From: Myxococcales bacterium
GTDB lineage: Bacteria > Myxococcota_A > Polyangia > Polyangiales > GCA-016699535
Assembly (NCBI GenBank): GCA_016699535.1
Contig: CP064980.1
Span: 2,116,001-2,180,000 of the forward strand
DNA: 64,000 bases
Reading direction: 5' to 3'
The notes beneath the pieces were generated by a model. The model ran no database searches and was not told the origin of the DNA. It was given only the letters and a program-made list of their open reading frames with translations. A program made the position numbers and the translations under genes. Below are positions 27,274 to 38,404 of this stretch, piece by piece. The stretch's first letter is position 1. Every line of letters starts with the position of its first letter.

Positions 27274-28284
27274 TTAGTTCGTATTGTAGTGTTTTCGCTG
27301 CCTATAAATGAGCGTAGCGATGGCAAAGAGAAACCAAAAACTACCTGCGGGGTTTGATCGCCGCATTTGGATTGAGCAGCCGGTATCATTTGCTTGAGGA
27401 ACGGATGCGTCCGTTTCGCCTGATCCCTCAGCGCTTGCGGCTACGTCGCTTACCGAGGTGGCTGGCGCCCCATCGGTGTTTAAAATTGTCCCATTGCTAC
27501 TGATCGCCACTCCTCCGGAAGTGCTATTGGTGGTCTCAGTGCTATTGCCAGTGTTTGCCTTGCTCCCGCTTTGCACAAGTGCTGAGTTGATGAGTGAGAC
27601 GAAGGCGTCGGTTCGGGTATAAAGGGAGATGCCGTTGCAGTTGGATACGCCTCGAGAAACCACTCCAAAGATACGGCCGTCATCTAGCAGGGCTGGTCCT
27701 CCTGAGTCACCAAAACATGTTGTCGGGCCATCAATCAAAAATTCTTTCTCGTTCAGTTGAATGATTTCGCTGGTTGCTTTTTGCTTTGTGCCTGCTTCAC
27801 TGGTATTGCTGGGACCGACTTCTTGCTGCCCGTAGCCGACCGCGGTAATGGTATCGCCTTTTTTGGGAGGATTATCGGCCACCCAGTCAAAAACCGGAAG
27901 TGAGCCTGCTTCATCGAGAATAAGTAAGGCGATGTCTTTATTTTCTAGGTCATCACCCTCCGTTGTTACGACCTCTACTACATCGGCATAAGTGCCGCCG
28001 ATAAACACACTGCTTCCGATACCAACTTCGATATCTCTGGTGCGCACATCAAGAATACAGTGCTTTGCTGTAAGCACAACCTTTGGTGCAATAAGAGCGC
28101 CAGTGCATAGTGCGCCATCAGCTATAATAAAGAGTACGCTTTCATGCCCAGCGTCATCGATGCCATCGATAATGGCATTCGGATGACCAGAAACATCAAG
28201 GTCTTCATCCATACCTTCCATGCAAGCGCTTAACATAACTAAGCCGACACCTGCACACATCAGAGCTGAATACCGTTGCCTCAC
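27274..28284 (-). CDS. Trypsin-like serine protease with lipoprotein signal and MYXO-CTERM-like anchor
   Basis: 336 residues. A signal with a lipobox-like end (LVMLSAC, Cys21) is followed by a S1 peptidase domain with the full triad: His in VVLTAKHCIL (about 75), Asp in LENKDIALLIL (about 117), Ser in TTCFGDSGGPALL (about 194). Residues 235-300 are a Ser/Thr/Asn-rich linker. The C-terminus DTGCSIQMRRS, then FWFLFAIATLIYRQRKH, is a Gly-Cys, helix, basic-tail tripartite signal like MYXO-CTERM. The protein is therefore probably surface-exposed. Having both a lipobox and a C-terminal sorting signal is unusual. No terminator is seen. Confidence 0.85.
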   Translation of the reverse strand: MRQRYSALMCAGVGLVMLSACMEGMDEDLDVSGHPNAIIDGIDDAGHESVLFIIADGALCTGALIAPKVVLTAKHCILDVRTRDIEVGIGSSVFIGGTYADVVEVVTTEGDDLENKDIALLILDEAGSLPVFDWVADNPPKKGDTITAVGYGQQEVGPSNTSEAGTKQKATSEIIQLNEKEFLIDGPTTCFGDSGGPALLDDGRIFGVVSRGVSNCNGISLYTRTDAFVSLINSALVQSGSKANTGNSTETTNSTSGGVAISSNGTILNTDGAPATSVSDVAASAEGSGETDASVPQANDTGCSIQMRRSNPAGSFWFLFAIATLIYRQRKHYNTN

Positions 28285-28422
28285 ACAGCTTAGCTATGCA
28301 AAAGCCATTCCTAGTTAAAATGCTAAAAAACTCGGTTTTTTGTTTACTGTGATGGACAATTTCTGTTCCTTCTGGAACATATTTGCGGAATAGGGAACTG
28401 TAGGTGCGCCTAAGTCAAGGCT

Positions 28423-30449
28423 CTAGAAGTAAAACAAGGTGCCAAGCTTGGCTTCGATTCCGTAGTTTTGAACACTGCCTTGTAGGTCAAGAGCGAACTG
28501 CCTAAAGGGTGCGTAGCGTAGGTTACTTACCAAAGAAAAAGCCAAAGGCGTTTGCTGGGTTGGAAACCAGCGGAACTTCCCAAGGGCTGTCCATAATAGA
28601 TTTTGCGTAAAGCGTAGACGATAGCCAGCGCTTGGCCCGGCTCCGATGCGTACCCCATGTAGATCGCCAAGGCCCATAAGATTGGGTCCTGCAAGGATCT
28701 GCGTATCCATGGTTAGAAACAGCACTACCGCATCGCTGAAAAAAGCTTTAGCCGGTCCAGCTCCAACCTCTGCATTGGCAGCCAAGCAAGCCTGCCAGCC
28801 TTGTCGATAGACCGTCGTGGCGCCAGCATCCACATTCCATGAGAGTTGAAAATCATATTGCTCGATGGAATGAAGTGAAATAATTCGTACGAAGGATGCA
28901 TGCTGAAGCTTTAGCTTGTGACCTTCCTGCCAATAGCGGAGTTTTGTCTTCAGAAATTCAATTTGGGCAAGATCCGGATAGCCAGGCGCTGGATCGGCAA
29001 GATCATGAAGTGCCAATCGAAAATCAAGCTGGCCGAAAAACTTGCCTTTGGAATGGTATCCGCCGGAGACATCAAAACGCTTTGAATCGTGGCCAAACTC
29101 GGGCCGTTTTAGCACGGGGGCTTTAGTCTCTAAGTCTTGGCTTGGTTTGGGGATGCTGGATCGGCGTGCCAATAGTTTCTGCTTTAACAGTGCTGCGCTT
29201 GAGTTGCGTTTGAAAATTAATGCCTTCATATAGCGCACGTCCACCAAATCGGCTGCGGCATCGAGTACGAGAATTTTGGTCTCGTCAGTCCAGTGTGATG
29301 GCAGCGGTCGGTCGGGGTCTTCCAAAAGCTTTCCGACCCAATCACTTTGTGATGCGTCAAGAGCAGAAAGGCGGGCAGCAAGTTGGTTGCGGGCAGAAGG
29401 TCGATGGCTGACCTGTTTGACGAGACTTGGATTGTAAAAAAGAGCTTTGATGGTATCTGCGGGAAGGACCGGAACGTTAACGTGCTTCAGAAGTTCTAGT
29501 TCGGGATAGGCGGCTTCAAGGAGCCCGAGGATATGGTAGGAGCAATTCTCGGTCATGTAGTAGTAGTCAAAATACGTACCGCCAAGCTCCCATAGATGCG
29601 CGACCAACATAATCAACGCTGGTTGGGGAAAATTGAGCTCGTAGGTCCAAAGGTCTCGGAACTCGTAGTCGTTGTATTTTCGAACTTTGTAATAAAAGGG
29701 CAGGCGCTTGAAGGTAGCAGGGAACATGCCGCTTAGGCCCTTGATGGCGTAGAGCACAGGGTTACTGGTATCCACGTCCGCAGAAAAATCAATCCCGTAA
29801 TCCAAAAGCTCTTGCCGTTTTTCGGTAGTGAGTTCACGTCGTTTGTGGATACGAAGTAGGGTATGACCAAAAGCTGATGCGGGGTTGTTCAAGTAATAGG
29901 AGGAAAAGATAATGCTTACTGCGAAAGGATCCATCGCTTGCAAAAACTCCGTAAAGGCAGGGCATTGCTCGACTTTGAAAGCGACGGGTCCGGTTTGAGC
30001 TCTTTTAGAATAAAAGCAAAGCGTGCTGGAAAGCGGCAGACAGGATTTTGAAGCGCGGGGTGTTCTGGGGGCAATTCCGTGCTCGGCTCGGTGGTGCCAA
30101 ACATGAATGCTGCAAGGGTTGCAATGAGCTCAGCTTCGGGATGCTGCTTGCCGTAAGGCGAAAGGAAAAAACCAGCTCCATCGACCTCGCTTTGATAACC
30201 TTTGCCTGTTTTGGCTGGGAGCCAATGTCCAAGCCTTAGCCACTGTTTCTTTTGAGCGAGGCCAGCTTGCAGTGCTTGTGCTTTAAGGGCTGCAAAGGCA
30301 GCTCCCCTGCTGTCGTTGGGTATGGGCTTGGGTGTGTTGATGGGGCTAAGGGTGACGCTGCCGCAGGCACAAGCAAACAAGCAGCTTAGTGCGATTGCGT
30401 AAGTCATTGGGCATCGAAAATTAAAATGGTGCAAAGACATCCTTTTCAT
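28423..30449 (-). CDS. DUF4105-family envelope protein, one frameshift
   Basis: The N-terminal part starts near 30449 (MKRMSLHH) with a signal ending LSCLFACACGS. It reads through QKKQWLRLGHWLPAKTGKGY and breaks at KPDPSLSK near 29983. One extra T gives SLFKVEQCPAFTEFLQAMDP and joins the second part, SIIFSSYYLNNPASAFGHTL. That is the DUF4105/Lnb-type core, followed by GTYFDYYYMTENCSYHILGL with the conserved Asn-Cys. The C-terminal 250 residues are beta-strand rich (FFGQLDFRLALHDL, ELTAKLGTLFYF-like) and may form an outer-membrane barrel. The corrected length is about 675 residues. DUF4105 proteins are thought to be envelope enzymes; the reaction is not known here. Confidence 0.75.
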
Positions 30450-30483
30450 AAAAAAGGCCTCGGCGCATAAGCGTCGAGGCCTT
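30449..30483 (-). terminator. Strong Rho-independent terminator after the DUF3015 gene
   Basis: AAGGCCTCGGCGC (30454-30466) pairs over 13 bp, with one G-T pair, with GCGTCGAGGCCTT (30471-30483) around an ATAA loop. On the minus strand it is followed by TTTTTT. It lies 24 bp beyond the DUF3015 stop and just before the DUF4105 start. Confidence 0.88.
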
Positions 30484-30506
30484 CCTTTGGTCATACAACC
30501 CTGTCC

Positions 30507-30991
30507 TTAGCTAAGGCTTTGGCAGGAAAGGCCCTTGTTTTGTTGCAAGGTGCGAACGACGGAGTCGCTGACTTTTTGATCCGAAACTTTCTCGTTAGGG
30601 AATATTTGCTTGAAGTTGCTCTGCAATGTGCTTCCAACAGCAGCATCGCTCTTGCAACCTGCAAGGGTGCTTAGGCTGGAGATGGTCTCACCGTGTCCGC
30701 GCGCGATGTCTTTGCAAGGGCTTCACGGTTGGTCTGAATGAAAGCTTTTGCACTGTTGATGTTTGGGCTGGTATCTCCGCAGTTACTCGTACCGGAGGTA
30801 ATACCGAAGGTTTGGTTACCCGAGGTTCCGTTGAGCGTCGCAGCGAATACCTGCACGAAGCCATCACTGTCGATGAGCATCGATCCAAGACCACATCCTG
30901 CTGCGCCATAGGCATAAGCAGTCATTTGGAACATGCCCAAGCCTGCAGCAAATACACCGGCTGCCATGAGAACATTAAGTTTTCTTTGCAT
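30507..30991 (-). CDS. DUF3015-family secreted protein, one frameshift
   Basis: The start at 30991 follows AAAGGGGGAAG. The signal peptide is MQRKLNVLMAAGVFAAGLGM, then FQMTAYA. The mature part begins YGAAGCGLGSMLIDSDGFVQ and continues VFAATLNGTSGNQTFGITSG and TSNCGD, the DUF3015 core. The frame breaks after REALAK near 30711. Adding one A to CAAAG continues as DIARGHGETISSLSTLAGCK, FKQIFPNEKVSDQKVSDSVV and GLSCQSLS, with the stop at 30507-30509. The corrected length is about 162 residues, normal for the family. Four conserved cysteines suggest two disulphides. It is a periplasmic or secreted protein of unknown role. Confidence 0.85.
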
Positions 30992-31110
30992 TCTTCCCCC
31001 TTTAAAAGGTTTGTTGTGCCCAGAGACTAAAGGTAAAAAGCAAGCAAAACAAGATATTTTCCTAAAGTGCGCCTTGACGGCGTTGAGGAAGCAGTTTGTA
31101 ACGCTTGCTT

Positions 31111-34100
31111 ATGCAGTCGACCAAGCTCCGTAAAGCAAAAACCCATAACCTCAAAGAGGTCAATCTCGAGCTTGAGCCAGGATCGCTCGTGGTGTTTGCA
31201 GGCCCTTCGGGTGCTGGAAAATCATCGCTTGCGTTTGCAACTCTCTACGCGGAAGGACAGCGTCGTTACGTCGAGAGTTTTAGTGCTTATGCGCGGCAAT
31301 TCTTGGAGCGCCTGCCGCGGCCACCCGTCGAAAGTCTTGAACCGGTGGCGGCTGGTATCGCAGTCGATCGTCGAGGTTCCGTTAAAACCTCGCGCTCAAC
31401 GGTGGCCACGATGACCGAGATCGTCGATTACGCCAAAAGCCTTTGGGCCCTCAGCTCGGAGTTGCATTGTGACAAATGTGGCAAGAAAATCGCCAAGGAA
31501 CCGCCAGAAATGGCAGCAAAAAGGCTAATTCTTGCCAACTCTGGCAAGCGACTGCAAGTAAGCTATCGACTGAGTTTGCACCATATCGAGGACTTTGTGG
31601 GGGTGCGCGAACGTCTCTTGGCCGATGGCTACCGGCGAGTGATGGTAAGTGGCGAGACGCTTGATATTGAGACGCTGCGCCCGAGTGAGGGTTTGGGGCA
31701 AGAAGAAAAACAAGGCTGCGATCTTGGATGTGGTTACCGATCGTACGGTGGCCAAAGATACTCAAATTCGTCGTCTCACGGAGGCTTTGGAACACGCCTT
31801 CGAGCGCGGGCAGGGACACGCCTCGGTACACTTGGAAGATACACATCGCGAGGAACTTTCCGAGAAGCTGTATTGCTCCAATTGTTATCTGTCCTATGCG
31901 CCACCTAATGCGGGCTTGTTTTCTTTCAATAGTCCGATTGGGGCATGTGAACTGTGCCGAGGATTTGGCCGTACGATGGAAGTCGATTGGGAAAAAGTTA
32001 TTCCCGATCCCAGCAAGAGTCTTGCAGAGGGTGTGATCAAAGCATGGACGGGCAAGTCGACAACCTGGGAACGAAAAAAACTCAAAGAGCACTGTGAGCG
32101 AGTCGGTCTGCCCTGGGATCGTCCCTACGATAAACTTAGCAAGGCGCAGCAAAGCTGGCTGCTTGATGGTGAGACGGGAGGCAAGCTCAAGTCGTGGAAA
32201 CAGTGGTTTGGATTGCGCGCTTGGTTTTTGTGGCTTGAAAGCAAGGCTTACAAAGTTCATGTGCGCGTTTTTCTTGCAAGGTCCCGTAAATACGTGCCCT
32301 GCGAAGCCTGTGGCGGAAGTCGCTTGAAGCCTGAGGCCTTGCATTTTTATCTGGCTGGAAAAAACATAGCGCAATTTTACGCGATGCCCGTGAGTGAGGC
32401 GTTACGCTTTTTAGGCGAGCTTCCCAACAAAGATGCCGCGGTGGATTTGCTGCGTGATGAATGCAAAACCCGTCTGCAAACCTTGGCGGATGTCGGCCTC
32501 GAATACCTTGGTTTGGATCGTCCGCTGCGCAGTCTCTCGGGTGGTGAGTCGCAACGCGTGACCCTAAGCAGCGCGCTTTGCGCAGGTCTTAATGGTGCGA
32601 TGTTCGTGCTCGATGAACCCACGGTGGGTTTGCACCCCTACAATGTGCACCAGTTGCTCAATACAGTTAAGGGACTTGGCAGTGGCGAGAACCTGGCGCT
32701 GGTGGTCGAGCATGATCCTCTTTTTGTGATGAGTGCAGACCGCGTGGTTGAACTTGGTCCGGGTGCAGGAGAGCAGGGCGGGCAAGTGTTTTTGACGGTG
32801 CGCCAAAGCTTTTGTTTAAAGCAGACACCGCTACCGCACAAAGTCTGCGAGGCCATTCAACCGAAACCCTTAGTAGGCGCAAACCCAAGGGCTGGATCAC
32901 GTTGAGTGGTGCGAGCGGACACAACCTGCGTGATGTGACGGTTAAGATTCCGTTGGGCAATCTCTGTTGTGTTACCGGTTTGAGCGGGTCAGGAAAAAGC
33001 AGTTTGATTTTACAAACACTGGTGCCGGCCATCGAGCGAAGCTTGAAAGTTTCAGCGCCCAAAGCGCTGGCCTTTAAGACGTTGAAGGGGCATGAATCGT
33101 TGCTTGGCGTAGTAAGTGTCGATCAGCAGCCGCTTGGGCGCAGTTCGCGTGGCAATCCGGCTACCTATCTTGGCGCATGGGATGTGGTGCGCAAACGTTT
33201 TGCTTCGCAAGCTCTAGCCAAAGAGCGTGGCTACAAAGCAGGTTACTTTTCTTTCAACGTCACTGGAGGACGCTGTGAGAGCTGTAAAGGTGAAGGCGCC
33301 GAGACCGTCGAGATGCAGTTTTTGGCGGACGTGACTTTTCCCTGTCCAGAATGCAAAGGCAAGCGTTTCATCGGGCCGATTCTTGAAGTGCTCTATCAAG
33401 GCAAGAATATCGCGGACGTGCTTGAGATGACTGCCTCCTCCGCGCTGGATCATTTTAGCGATAGCGAGCTTGCGAAGAAACTCTCGTATGCCGTTGATGT
33501 CGAACCCCTTATGCGTTCACTGCAAACCTTGATCGACCGAGGCAATACGGTGATCGTTGTTGAGCACGACATGCGTGTGGCCGCGCGGAGTGACTACGTG
33601 ATTGATCTTGGTCCGGGTGCTGGCGCGGCCGGCGGGCGCGTTGTGGCGGCGGGCGCTCCCAAAGACATTGCCAAAAGCGATTCCTTTACAGCTCCGTTTT
33701 TGAAACAAGCCTTGCAGAACCGTATCGTTTTACCGAGCCAGCTAAAGAAGGCTTCGCAGGCAGAACGACAGAGCGCAAGGGCTATGTCGGTTGCGCCACG
33801 TTCCGGCTACATCCAAGTGCTGGGTGCTCGCGAACACAACCTCAGAGATATCAGTATTGATTTGCCACGGGAGCAACTCGTGGTGATCACCGGTCCCAGC
33901 GGTAGCGGTAAGAGTACTCTGGCTTTTGATGTGGTGTTTGCTGAAGGACAACGACGCTTTTTAGAGACACTCTCGCCGTATGCACGGCAATATCTTCCGC
34001 AAATGCCGCGACCCGATGTTGATCGTGTTCGGGGTATACCCCCAAGCGTGGCACTTGAACAGCGCACTACGCGTGGCGGGGTCAATTCAACGGTAGCCAC

Positions 34101-36330
34101 CGTCACGGAAGTGGCGCACTATCTGCGTTTGTTTTTTGCACGCGTTGGAGTTCTTCATTGCCTGGACTGCGATGAGCCTATAGCGCCGCGTCAAGCAGCA
34201 GCTATTGTGATGGATCTCAAAAAAGCGGCGGGGCGCGCTGGTAAGCTCAGTTTATATGCACCGGCGGTGCGTGGCCGCAAAGGCATCCATCGTGAACTGC
34301 TTGCGAAAGCACGGTCGTTGGGCATTAAGATGGCTCGTGTTGATGGCGAGCTAATAGAAATTACATCAGGCATGAAGCTCGATCGCTACAAGGAGCATGA
34401 TATTGAGCTCTTGGTTGCAGAGTTAAAATCATCCGATCCCCTTTTTGAACAAGAAGTTCACCGAGCGCTTGCTTTGGGCGATGGTGTGCTCCACGCGCGT
34501 GGCGCAAAAAACAAACTGTGGCTGATGTCTTCGAAGTTCGCGTGCCCCAGTTGCGGTAAGGAGTACCCCGAGTTGGACCCACGCTTTTTCTCTTTCAACA
34601 CACGGCAAGGTGCCTGCTCTGTGTGTGAGGGCAAAGGTGTGATCGAAACCGAAAGCAAACGAGGCAAGACTCGCTATCTTGACCAAAAGATTTGCACAGC
34701 GTGCGCAGGAACACGGCTTTCCAAGTTAGCGCGTGCCGTACGAATAGGCGATGCGCCGATTACTAGCTTTTTGGCGAAAAACGTCACGCAGTTGCGTAAG
34801 CACATGATGCAATTGGCCTTGAATGAACGTGATGCGCTGATTAGCAAAACCTTGCTCAAAGAACTTGATGCGCGGCTTGCGTTTTTGGAACAAGTTGGCG
34901 TGGGTTATCTTGGGCTGGATCGCGCAGCACAAACCCTAAGTGGTGGTGAGACGCAACGTGTTCGTTTGGCGGCACAACTTGGAAGCGGCCTTACGGGTGT
35001 GCTCTATGTGCTGGATGAACCCACGATTGGTTTGCATCCTCGTGACACCCATCTACTGATCGACGCACTTAAAGCGCTTGTGGCACGCGGTTGTTCCGTG
35101 CTGACAGTCGAGCACGACATGGATACAATTTTGGCGGCGGACTACGTGATTGATGTGGGTCCAAGTGGCGGAACCGGTGGCGGACAGATTGTTGCTCAAG
35201 GCACGCCCAAGCAACTCCTTAGAAACAAGGATTCCGTCACGGGCAAAGCGTTGAGCAAAGCCTCTGCACTCCCTCACCTCACAACGAAGACAAAAGCGCG
35301 TCATCACTTGAAGCTCACGGGCGCTGCTGAGCATAATTTGAAACAAGTGAATCTAGAGATTCCGCTTGGGCAATTGGTCGTGGTGACGGGGGTGAGTGGT
35401 AGCGGGAAAAGCACCCTGATACGTGGCGTGCTCCTTGCAGCGGTAAGAGAAGCATTGGGACTGCAGACTCCGGCACCTGGGACGTTTTCAAAACTTAGTG
35501 ACCTTGGCCCCATAAAGCGGGCCGTTGAAATTGATCAAAGCCCCATTGGGCGCACGCCTCGTTCCGTGCCAGCGACTTACGTTGGGGTTTGGGATGAGAT
35601 TCGCAAGCTTCTCGCTCAAGTGCCCGAAGCGCGTGCCCGTGGTTATAGCGCTAGCCGCTTTTCCTTTAATACCCAACCTGGTCGTTGTCCTGTTTGCGAA
35701 GGACAGGGTGCCAACGTCATGGAGATGGCCTTTTTGCCGGATGTCTTGGTGCCCTGTGAAGTATGCAAGGGGCAGCGTTTTAATCCTGACACGCTTGAGA
35801 TTCGTTTGTTTGGGCTGAATGCTGGCGAGATTTTGAACTTGGATATCGCAGATGCGGTCGGTCGGTTCTCAAGTATTCCCAAGGTTCACAAAGCTCTCGC
35901 TTTGCTTGATGAATTGGGGCTTGGCTATTTGAAACTGGGTCAACCTTCGAACACTTTGAGCGGTGGCGAAGCACAACGCTTAAAACTCGTGGCAGAACTG
36001 AGCATCGGAAAAGGGGGAGATAGCCTTTACATCATGGATGAGCCCACCACGGGCTTGCATCGTAACGATGTAGAGCGACTGATTGCTCTGCTTAGACGTC
36101 TTATCGCACGCGGTGATTCCGTTGTGGTCATTGAGCATCAAACGGATGTCATGCTTCAAGCCGACTGGTTGGTTGATCTTGGCCCAGAAGGTGGTGAACA
36201 CGGTGGTGAAATCGTAGCTCAGGGAACCATTAAACAGCTTTTGAAGAATAAACGTAGCCATACTGCTGCCATTCTCAATCATCTGCTGAAGGAAGAAACG
36301 TCGCTCGTCCTCGATGCGCAACGCATGTAG
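31111..36330 (+). CDS. uvrA: Double-length UvrA (two UvrA units in tandem), two frameshifts
   Basis: The UvrA damage sensor of nucleotide excision repair, as about 1740 residues with four ABC half-sites. Unit 1: Walker A GPSGAGKSSLAFA, LSGGESQRVTL, VLDEPTVGLHP, then GLSGSGKSSLILQT. Unit 2: GPSGSGKSTLAFDVVFAEGQ, LSGGETQRVRLAA, VLDEPTIGLHP, GVSGSGKSTLIRGV, LSGGEAQRLKLV and IMDEPTTGLH. Zinc-finger CxxC pairs recur (CESCKGEG, CPVCEGQG, CPSCGKEY). Frames break near 31690 (extra G; EVWGKKKNKAAILDV restored) and 32790 (missing T; FDGAPKLLFKAD restored). Chlamydiae also encode a UvrA of about twice normal length. In unit 1 the second ABC half lacks signature and Walker B: AKKLSYAVDV joins directly to EPLMRSLQTL at 33501, about 50 residues short. 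Confidence 0.9.
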
Positions 36331-36529
36331 TTGCCAGGTATACCTTGGCGGCGGCAATTGTTGTTTCCACTGACATGGGGCATGCTGGCCTCGTTTGCAT
36401 ACTAAAGAGCCGATAAAACATACAGTGTAAGTCGCGAAACCATTCAGTGTTTTTGTTGGTCGAGTAAAGGATCGATCGCTGCGCTGCGAGCGGCGCTGTT
36501 GGCACACTATTCGCATTACCCCGATCGTA

Positions 36530-36938
36530 ATGTCGCAAACTACGCGCAGTGTTAAGATAGGAAGTTTTCCAGGGATCACTCTTTTATTGGCTATTACCTG
36601 GTTTGCATTTGCTATCCTTTCCCCCACTGCTACAGCGAAAGACCTTGGTCCTTTTCCGGCCAACACGATTCGTGATGTTGCAAGCAAACACCAAGGTAAA
36701 ATGACAGCTTGCTTTATGCTCGGATCGAACGGTTATAGAGATGGCATCTATCAAGTTAAAGTTGTTTTTTCGATTGATCAAAAAGGTCGTGTACGAGATG
36801 CGAAAGTAAAAAAACCAATGCAAGTCTTCCTGAGGTTGAACGGTGTATCTTGAAAAACATTCAAGCTTGGAGCTTTCCAAAGCCAAACAAAATGCCTTGG
36901 TAAAAGTCATCTATCCGATATCCTTTCAAAGCCTATGA
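36530..36938 (+). CDS. Secreted protein with AgmX/PglI-type C-terminal domain, two frameshifts
   Basis: The N-terminus has one hydrophobic segment (GITLLLAITWFAFAILSPTA), probably a signal or anchor. YQVKVVFSIDQKGRVRDAKV continues, after a shift near 36820, as SLPEVERCILKNIQAWSFPK. After a second shift near 36880 it continues ALVKVIYPISFQSL to the TGA at 36936. This V-x-V-x-F-x-I-D-x-x-G-R-V, E-x-C-I-x-x-x-I-x-x-W-x-F-P and V-x-Y-P pattern is the TonB-C-like AgmX/PglI C-terminal domain common in Myxococcota, where it occurs in gliding and many envelope proteins. The corrected length is about 136 residues. Its specific role is unknown. Confidence 0.65.
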
Positions 36939-37009
36939 ACCTTGTGGCGTTTTTTGCTGTTTTTGTATTGAGTTGACAAGCGCCATGCATGATCCAATCT
37001 TGCACTAGA

Positions 37010-37411
37010 ATGATGATTTTCTACGATGGAGAGTGTGCCATGTGCCATGGCTTTGTGCGTTTTGTGCTAGCCCGAACGAAAGGTGATCCTGTTTTTCGTT
37101 TTGCCCCAATAGGACATGGTGCATGGCAACGTATGTTAAGCGCTGAGCAACGTGATAGCGCCCCGGACAGCGTTGTCCTTTTGACCGACGACGATGAACT
37201 TCTTTTCCGCTCGGACGTTATGGTGTTTGTGATGCAACGACTGGGTGGTCTATGGCATGTCCCGGCGATGTTGCTAAAAGTCATTCCCCGTTTGATTCGA
37301 GATGTGGTGTATGATTGGGTGGCAAGAGTCCGAAAAACGGTTTTCGGTAGGACACCGCAGATGTGCCCCGTTGTTCCTGACCATCTCAAGAGGTGTTTTG
37401 ATTTGTCATGA
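37010..37411 (+). CDS. DCC-family (DUF393) thiol-disulphide oxidoreductase-like protein
   Basis: 133 residues from the ATG at 37010 (MMIFYDGECAMCHGFVRFVL). The DGxCxxC motif at residues 6-11 names the family, which has a thioredoxin-like fold. VVLLTDDDELLFRSDVMVFV and YDWVARVRK match its later conserved segments. No signal peptide is seen. Substrates of the family are not established. Its stop overlaps the next gene's ATG (ATGA), so the two are co-translated. A start at 36989 is possible but adds residues outside the family. Confidence 0.85.
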   Translation: MMIFYDGECAMCHGFVRFVLARTKGDPVFRFAPIGHGAWQRMLSAEQRDSAPDSVVLLTDDDELLFRSDVMVFVMQRLGGLWHVPAMLLKVIPRLIRDVVYDWVARVRKTVFGRTPQMCPVVPDHLKRCFDLS

Positions 37412-38298
37412 AACTTTTTTTGATCGACGGAACCTATGAACTGTTTCGAACGTACTACGGTGCGCCATCAGCGTTTTCGCCGTCCGGCGTTGAAGTGGGT
37501 GCAGTCCGTGGCCTTTTGCGTTCGCTGTTTGCACTCATGCGCGATGAGCGGCCTGATTTTATCGCTGCTGCCTTTGATCATGAAATCGAGTCTTTTCGTA
37601 ATAAACTTTTTGATGGCTACAAAACAGGGGAGGGCATAGAGCATGCTTTGCTTGCCCAATTTTCTTTGGCGGAGGCAGCCGTAAGTTTGTTGGGTATCAC
37701 TGTCTGGCCGATGCTGGAATTTGAAGCTGACGATGCTTTGGCAACCGCTGCAGCGCGATTTGCATCGCATCCCTCGATTGAGCAAGTCCTGCTTTGCTCA
37801 CCCGATAAAGACCTTGCCCAGTGTGTCGAGGGCGACAAAGTTGTGATGTGGGATCGTAAACAAGCGAGGTTTTACAATGAAGCGGGCGTGGTCGAGAAGT
37901 TTGGTGTTTCGCCTGCTTCGATTCCCGATTACCTTGCCCTGGTGGGTGATAGCGCGGACGGCATTCCCGGCGTGCCACGTTGGGGTGCCAAATCAAGCGC
38001 TGCTGTGCTGGCCAAGTATCAAAGCATCGAGCGCATCCCACGAGAGCTTACGGACTGGCAGCTCAAGGTACGAGGCGCGGAGTCCTTAGTCAAATCGCTC
38101 TGTGAACACGAGTCTGAAGTCACGCTTTACAAGCAGCTTGCTACCTTACGCCGCGATGTTCCTTTGCAAGAAGAGCTCGACGATTTGCGGCCCAAGCCCA
38201 TTGATCTGAAACAGGCAGAAGCTTTCCTTCAGGAAATCGGTGACACTCGCTTTTTATCGCAGCTTACTTCTTTTCTGAGCACTCGACCGTCGCAGTAA
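37408..38298 (+). CDS. 5'-3' exonuclease (PolA N-terminal/flap-endonuclease type)
   Basis: 296 residues with the PIN-like FEN core. MKLFLIDGTYELFRTYYG holds the first metal Asp; RPDFIAAAFDHEIESFRN is followed by FDGYK in place of the usual YK-x-x-R; EFEADDALATAA and LLCSPDKDLAQCV supply the acidic centre. The helix-hairpin-helix region DYLALVGDSADGIPGVPRWG fits the H3TH motif. It acts on 5' flaps or RNA primers in the cytoplasm. There is no polymerase domain, so it is a stand-alone nuclease. It is coupled to the DCC gene by a 4-bp overlap. Confidence 0.88.
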   Translation: MKLFLIDGTYELFRTYYGAPSAFSPSGVEVGAVRGLLRSLFALMRDERPDFIAAAFDHEIESFRNKLFDGYKTGEGIEHALLAQFSLAEAAVSLLGITVWPMLEFEADDALATAAARFASHPSIEQVLLCSPDKDLAQCVEGDKVVMWDRKQARFYNEAGVVEKFGVSPASIPDYLALVGDSADGIPGVPRWGAKSSAAVLAKYQSIERIPRELTDWQLKVRGAESLVKSLCEHESEVTLYKQLATLRRDVPLQEELDDLRPKPIDLKQAEAFLQEIGDTRFLSQLTSFLSTRPSQ

Positions 38299-38404
38299 AA
38301 GTTCGCGCTGGAGAACCGACATGCAATATTTCTTCCTTTTTTTTCGCGCGGTCCAAGAGTGCTATCGGTTCCTTTTGGGTTTAGATGGTTGAAATATGGC
38401 ATTG

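Noticed and set aside
31451..32374. A 307-codon antisense frame within uvrA
   Set aside because: Sense-strand UvrA motifs cover the region; the antisense product has no domain or plausible start.
35980..36687. A 235-codon antisense frame over the uvrA 3' end and the next gene
   Set aside because: It overlaps two recognisable sense genes and shows no conserved pattern.
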